DNA from: an uncultured Ruminococcus sp.
GTDB taxonomy: Bacteria > Bacillota > Clostridia > Oscillospirales > Ruminococcaceae
Assembly (NCBI GenBank): GCA_946537565.1
Contig: CAMNFW010000142.1
Coordinates: 1-5,999 of the forward strand
Length of the DNA stretch: 5,999 nucleotides
Direction: 5' to 3'
Shown here: positions 4,043 to 5,999 of the stretch, one piece after another
Layout: every line of letters begins with the position of its first letter
Numbering within the stretch: position 1 is the stretch's first letter
The notes under the pieces: model-generated
Database searches by the model: none
Told to the model about the DNA's origin: nothing
Seen by the model: only the letters and a program-made list of their open reading frames with translations
Made by a program: the position numbers and the translations under genes

Positions 4043-5860
4043 TCAGCCGAAAATATTGTTGAGTATAGTGAGGATTTTTTCGCTTAGCTTGTTGGAATAC
4101 ACAATATTCAGTGCTGTTTCAGGGCGGTTGGTTATGATATTATCAACTCCTAATGCTTTCATTTTTTTGATATCAGCAGAACGGTCAACAGTCCACACGA
4201 ACACACGCTTGCCGTTCTGGTGAGCGCTGTTCACCACGGAAGGTGTAACAAACGCATAGTTCAGGCTTAGAGCGTCGATATTATCCATATTGGTATATGC
4301 AGAGGTAGAGGAGATATTTGCAATCAGACCGGTTTTGATTTTCGGGTCAAGTTTTTTAGCTTTTTTCAGGGCAGAGTAAGAAAATGACGTAATATAGCAG
4401 GAATCGCTGATGCCATACTCATGAATCAGCTCAACAGTTTTTTCAGTGGTGAGCTGAACGCTGCCATAGTTTTTTATTTCAATATTCAGCATTATATTAT
4501 CGCCGCAAAGCTCCAGTACATCGGAAAACAGTGGTATCTTAGCGTCGGAGAATTCGCCGGTATCTCCGAACCAGCTTCCGGCTGAAAACTGTTGAAGCTC
4601 GTCGTAGGTATAGCTGTTGAGAGTGCCTTTTCCGTTAGTTACTCTGTCGATATTTTCGTCATGGAAGACAACCAGCTGTTCGTCCTTAGTGAGCTGAACG
4701 TCAAGCTCAATGAAGTCTGCGCCGCTGTCGATAGCAGCTTGAAACGCATACAATGTATTTTCAGGAGCGGCTGATGAATAGCCACGGTGGGCAGTAATGT
4801 TAGTTCTGTTGAGAATGCCGACATTGAGGTTTATCTTATTCTTATACAGGGCGTTGAAGTAAGTGAGGTTCAGCATTAGACCGGCGGCGGCAGCTGATGA
4901 AAACAGAGCAATTTTAACTGGAGTTTTCATTTTAGCAGGTTCACGGTTAGGGAGGGTCAATTTTTCTTCCGGATCGACATCTGCGAAGAATCTGCCTGTC
5001 AGCCAGCACATTACGGCTGGAGAGGAGAGTGAAGACGAAACTGCTAAGAATATTTTTCCGGCATATTTAAGCACTTTTATTGTACCGGAGAGGGCACGTC
5101 CCGGACGGGAGAAGCCTTTTATGAACAGCATAACGATAAAGCTTATTACAAATGTAATGATAAGGGCAGCAGCGGCAGCGAACAGGCTCCAGAGAATGAG
5201 TGAGAGAGCCATTTTCATTTTATTTCCGTTGACAGTTTTTCGGCTGGCGACGGTACACTCATGGAATTTTTTATCAGTTAAAATGAGATAGTGAATGCTG
5301 TAGCTGCGGCTGATGATAATGATTGCAAAGAGCAGTTCAAGGAAGAAGAATACCAGAACGGCAGATTTATTTCCAACAGATCGGAATAGCATTCTCATTA
5401 CAGACATTAGCGGAGCCATAAAAATACCGGAAGAGATAGTGAACTGAGCCATTGGTATAAACAGCATGAACAGCAGAAAATGCAATATTCCGGTACCTCG
5501 GAAGGCTTTAACGAAGGAGCGGAAGCCGGAGCGAAACATACCGCCGACGGTAATTTTCTCATGTTTCATCACACAGGAGAAGCAGGCGGCAAGGGCAGAT
5601 AGTTCCACATATGAAAAAAAAGCCAGCACAAACATAGTTATTATTGCTGCGATTATAGTGACTGGATTTGAGATATAGCTCAGCAGTTTCTGGTCGGATA
5701 GATAGTTTATACCAGAAGCTTTCATTGTAAGTTTTAGCAGCAGGGTCAACAGGGGAGCGCCTATTGCCAGCATTATCATTTTATACAGCAGCTCAAACGC
5801 TATAAAATGCGGAAATGCCCTGACAAAGGCACCCATTGAGCTGAAAAAATTTTTCTTCAT
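4043..5860 (-). CDS. Membrane-anchored glycerophosphodiester phosphodiesterase
   Basis: A 605-aa two-domain enzyme. Residues 1-340 are a membrane domain of the type often fused to GDPDs in Firmicutes, with hydrophobic segments near 12-45, 66-97, 122-150, 166-190, 216-248, 262-288 and 315-335. Residues 353-585 are a GDPD catalytic TIM barrel. It has His358-Arg359 (HRG), Glu367-Asn368-Thr369 (ENT), Glu385 and Asp387 (ELDVQ), His400-Asp401 (HD), Glu461-Ile462-Lys463 (IEIK), Trp556 in VWTVD, and the terminal NRP at 578-580. The metal-binding and acid/base residues all appear intact. The family cleaves glycerophosphodiesters to glycerol 3-phosphate and an alcohol. With this anchor, lipid-derived or teichoic-acid-type substrates at the membrane are plausible, but the topology of the catalytic domain is not settled by sequence. 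The start ATG has a weak GGGG ribosome site (5867-5870) next to a palindrome. It is the first gene of an operon with the SdpI-like gene. Confidence 0.9.
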   Translation of the reverse strand: MKKNFFSSMGAFVRAFPHFIAFELLYKMIMLAIGAPLLTLLLKLTMKASGINYLSDQKLLSYISNPVTIIAAIITMFVLAFFSYVELSALAACFSCVMKHEKITVGGMFRSGFRSFVKAFRGTGILHFLLFMLFIPMAQFTISSGIFMAPLMSVMRMLFRSVGNKSAVLVFFFLELLFAIIIISRSYSIHYLILTDKKFHECTVASRKTVNGNKMKMALSLILWSLFAAAAALIITFVISFIVMLFIKGFSRPGRALSGTIKVLKYAGKIFLAVSSSLSSPAVMCWLTGRFFADVDPEEKLTLPNREPAKMKTPVKIALFSSAAAAGLMLNLTYFNALYKNKINLNVGILNRTNITAHRGYSSAAPENTLYAFQAAIDSGADFIELDVQLTKDEQLVVFHDENIDRVTNGKGTLNSYTYDELQQFSAGSWFGDTGEFSDAKIPLFSDVLELCGDNIMLNIEIKNYGSVQLTTEKTVELIHEYGISDSCYITSFSYSALKKAKKLDPKIKTGLIANISSTSAYTNMDNIDALSLNYAFVTPSVVNSAHQNGKRVFVWTVDRSADIKKMKALGVDNIITNRPETALNIVYSNKLSEKILTILNNIFG

Positions 5861-5869
5861 TTAATACCC

Positions 5870-5885
5870 CGTTCAGTTCTGAACG
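5870..5885. promoter_or_regulatory. 16-bp palindrome before the GDPD start codon
   Basis: CGTTCAG-TT-CTGAACG is a perfect inverted repeat with 7-bp arms and a 2-nt centre, lying between the promoter and the ATG at 5860. As DNA it has the form of a dimeric repressor operator. As RNA, a stem here would border, and take one base from, the GGGG ribosome site at 5867-5870, although the 2-nt centre makes a tight hairpin. The regulator is unknown. Confidence 0.5.
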
Positions 5886-5929
5886 AACCATTATTTTTTT
5901 AACAAAGACCGTTCTCAGCCTTTATTAAT

Positions 5930-5958
5930 AGTATACTCCCCCTCCCCCCATTTGTCAA
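5930..5958 (-). promoter_or_regulatory. Sigma-A promoter for the GDPD operon with a G-tract spacer
   Basis: On the minus strand TTGACA (perfect, 5953-5958) and TATACT (5930-5935) are 17 bp apart. The spacer is almost entirely guanine: six G, one A, five G. Transcription would start near 5923, giving a leader of about 63 nt that contains the palindrome at 5870-5885. Confidence 0.82.
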
Positions 5959-5999
5959 CACTTTTTTAGCTCACGTTGCCGCTCGTAAACTCGCTCACT

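Noticed and set aside
4863..5291. 142-codon plus-strand frame inside the GDPD gene
   Set aside because: It is antisense to the membrane domain of an intact enzyme gene, with a composition typical of a shadow frame.
5870..5885. SOS (LexA/DinR) box
   Set aside because: The Gram-positive LexA box is CGAAC-N4-GTTCG. Here the arms are CGTTC and GAACG in the opposite arrangement, so it does not fit.

Overview
The window looks like chromosomal DNA from a low-to-moderate GC Gram-positive anaerobe of the Clostridia, most like a Ruminococcus-type gut or rumen Firmicute. This is inferred from the close FucO-type dehydrogenase, the DUF4177 small protein, the SdpI-like protein, the GDPD with a large membrane domain, AGGAGG-type ribosome sites and sigma-A promoters. 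Genus assignment from sequence reading alone is tentative. No tRNA, rRNA, CRISPR array, transposase or phage gene is visible.

Layout. (1) 1-1509, plus strand: a well-expressed-looking lactaldehyde/propanediol oxidoreductase gene (fucO-like), followed after 6 bp by a 66-aa DUF4177 gene and a hairpin terminator. (2) 1574-1691: the first copy of a 118-bp repeat ending in a hairpin plus T-run. (3) 1692-3540: an AT-rich cassette. It holds two overlapping, unrecognised membrane-protein genes on the minus strand, driven by a near-consensus promoter, and a divergent XRE-family regulator on the plus strand with its own terminator. A 25-codon leader ORF with a good ribosome site precedes the membrane genes. 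(4) 3541-3658: the second copy of the repeat, same orientation, exactly 1,967 bp from the first. (5) 3658-5860, minus strand: a two-gene operon made of a 605-aa membrane-anchored glycerophosphodiester phosphodiesterase and a 119-aa SdpI/YhfL-like membrane protein. Its promoter at 5930-5958 has a nearly pure G-tract spacer, and a 16-bp palindrome lies just before the start codon.

How it fits together. The outer genes are ordinary metabolism (NADH-linked aldehyde/diol interconversion) and envelope functions (phosphodiester hydrolysis and a bacteriocin-immunity-type membrane protein). The middle block is the unusual part. A small self-contained regulator-plus-membrane-protein module sits exactly between two direct copies of an intergenic repeat, as if it had been inserted at, or could be lost through, that repeat. 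The XRE protein probably controls the divergent promoter, where a 7-bp inverted repeat brackets the -35/-10 region. What the two membrane proteins do cannot be read from sequence.
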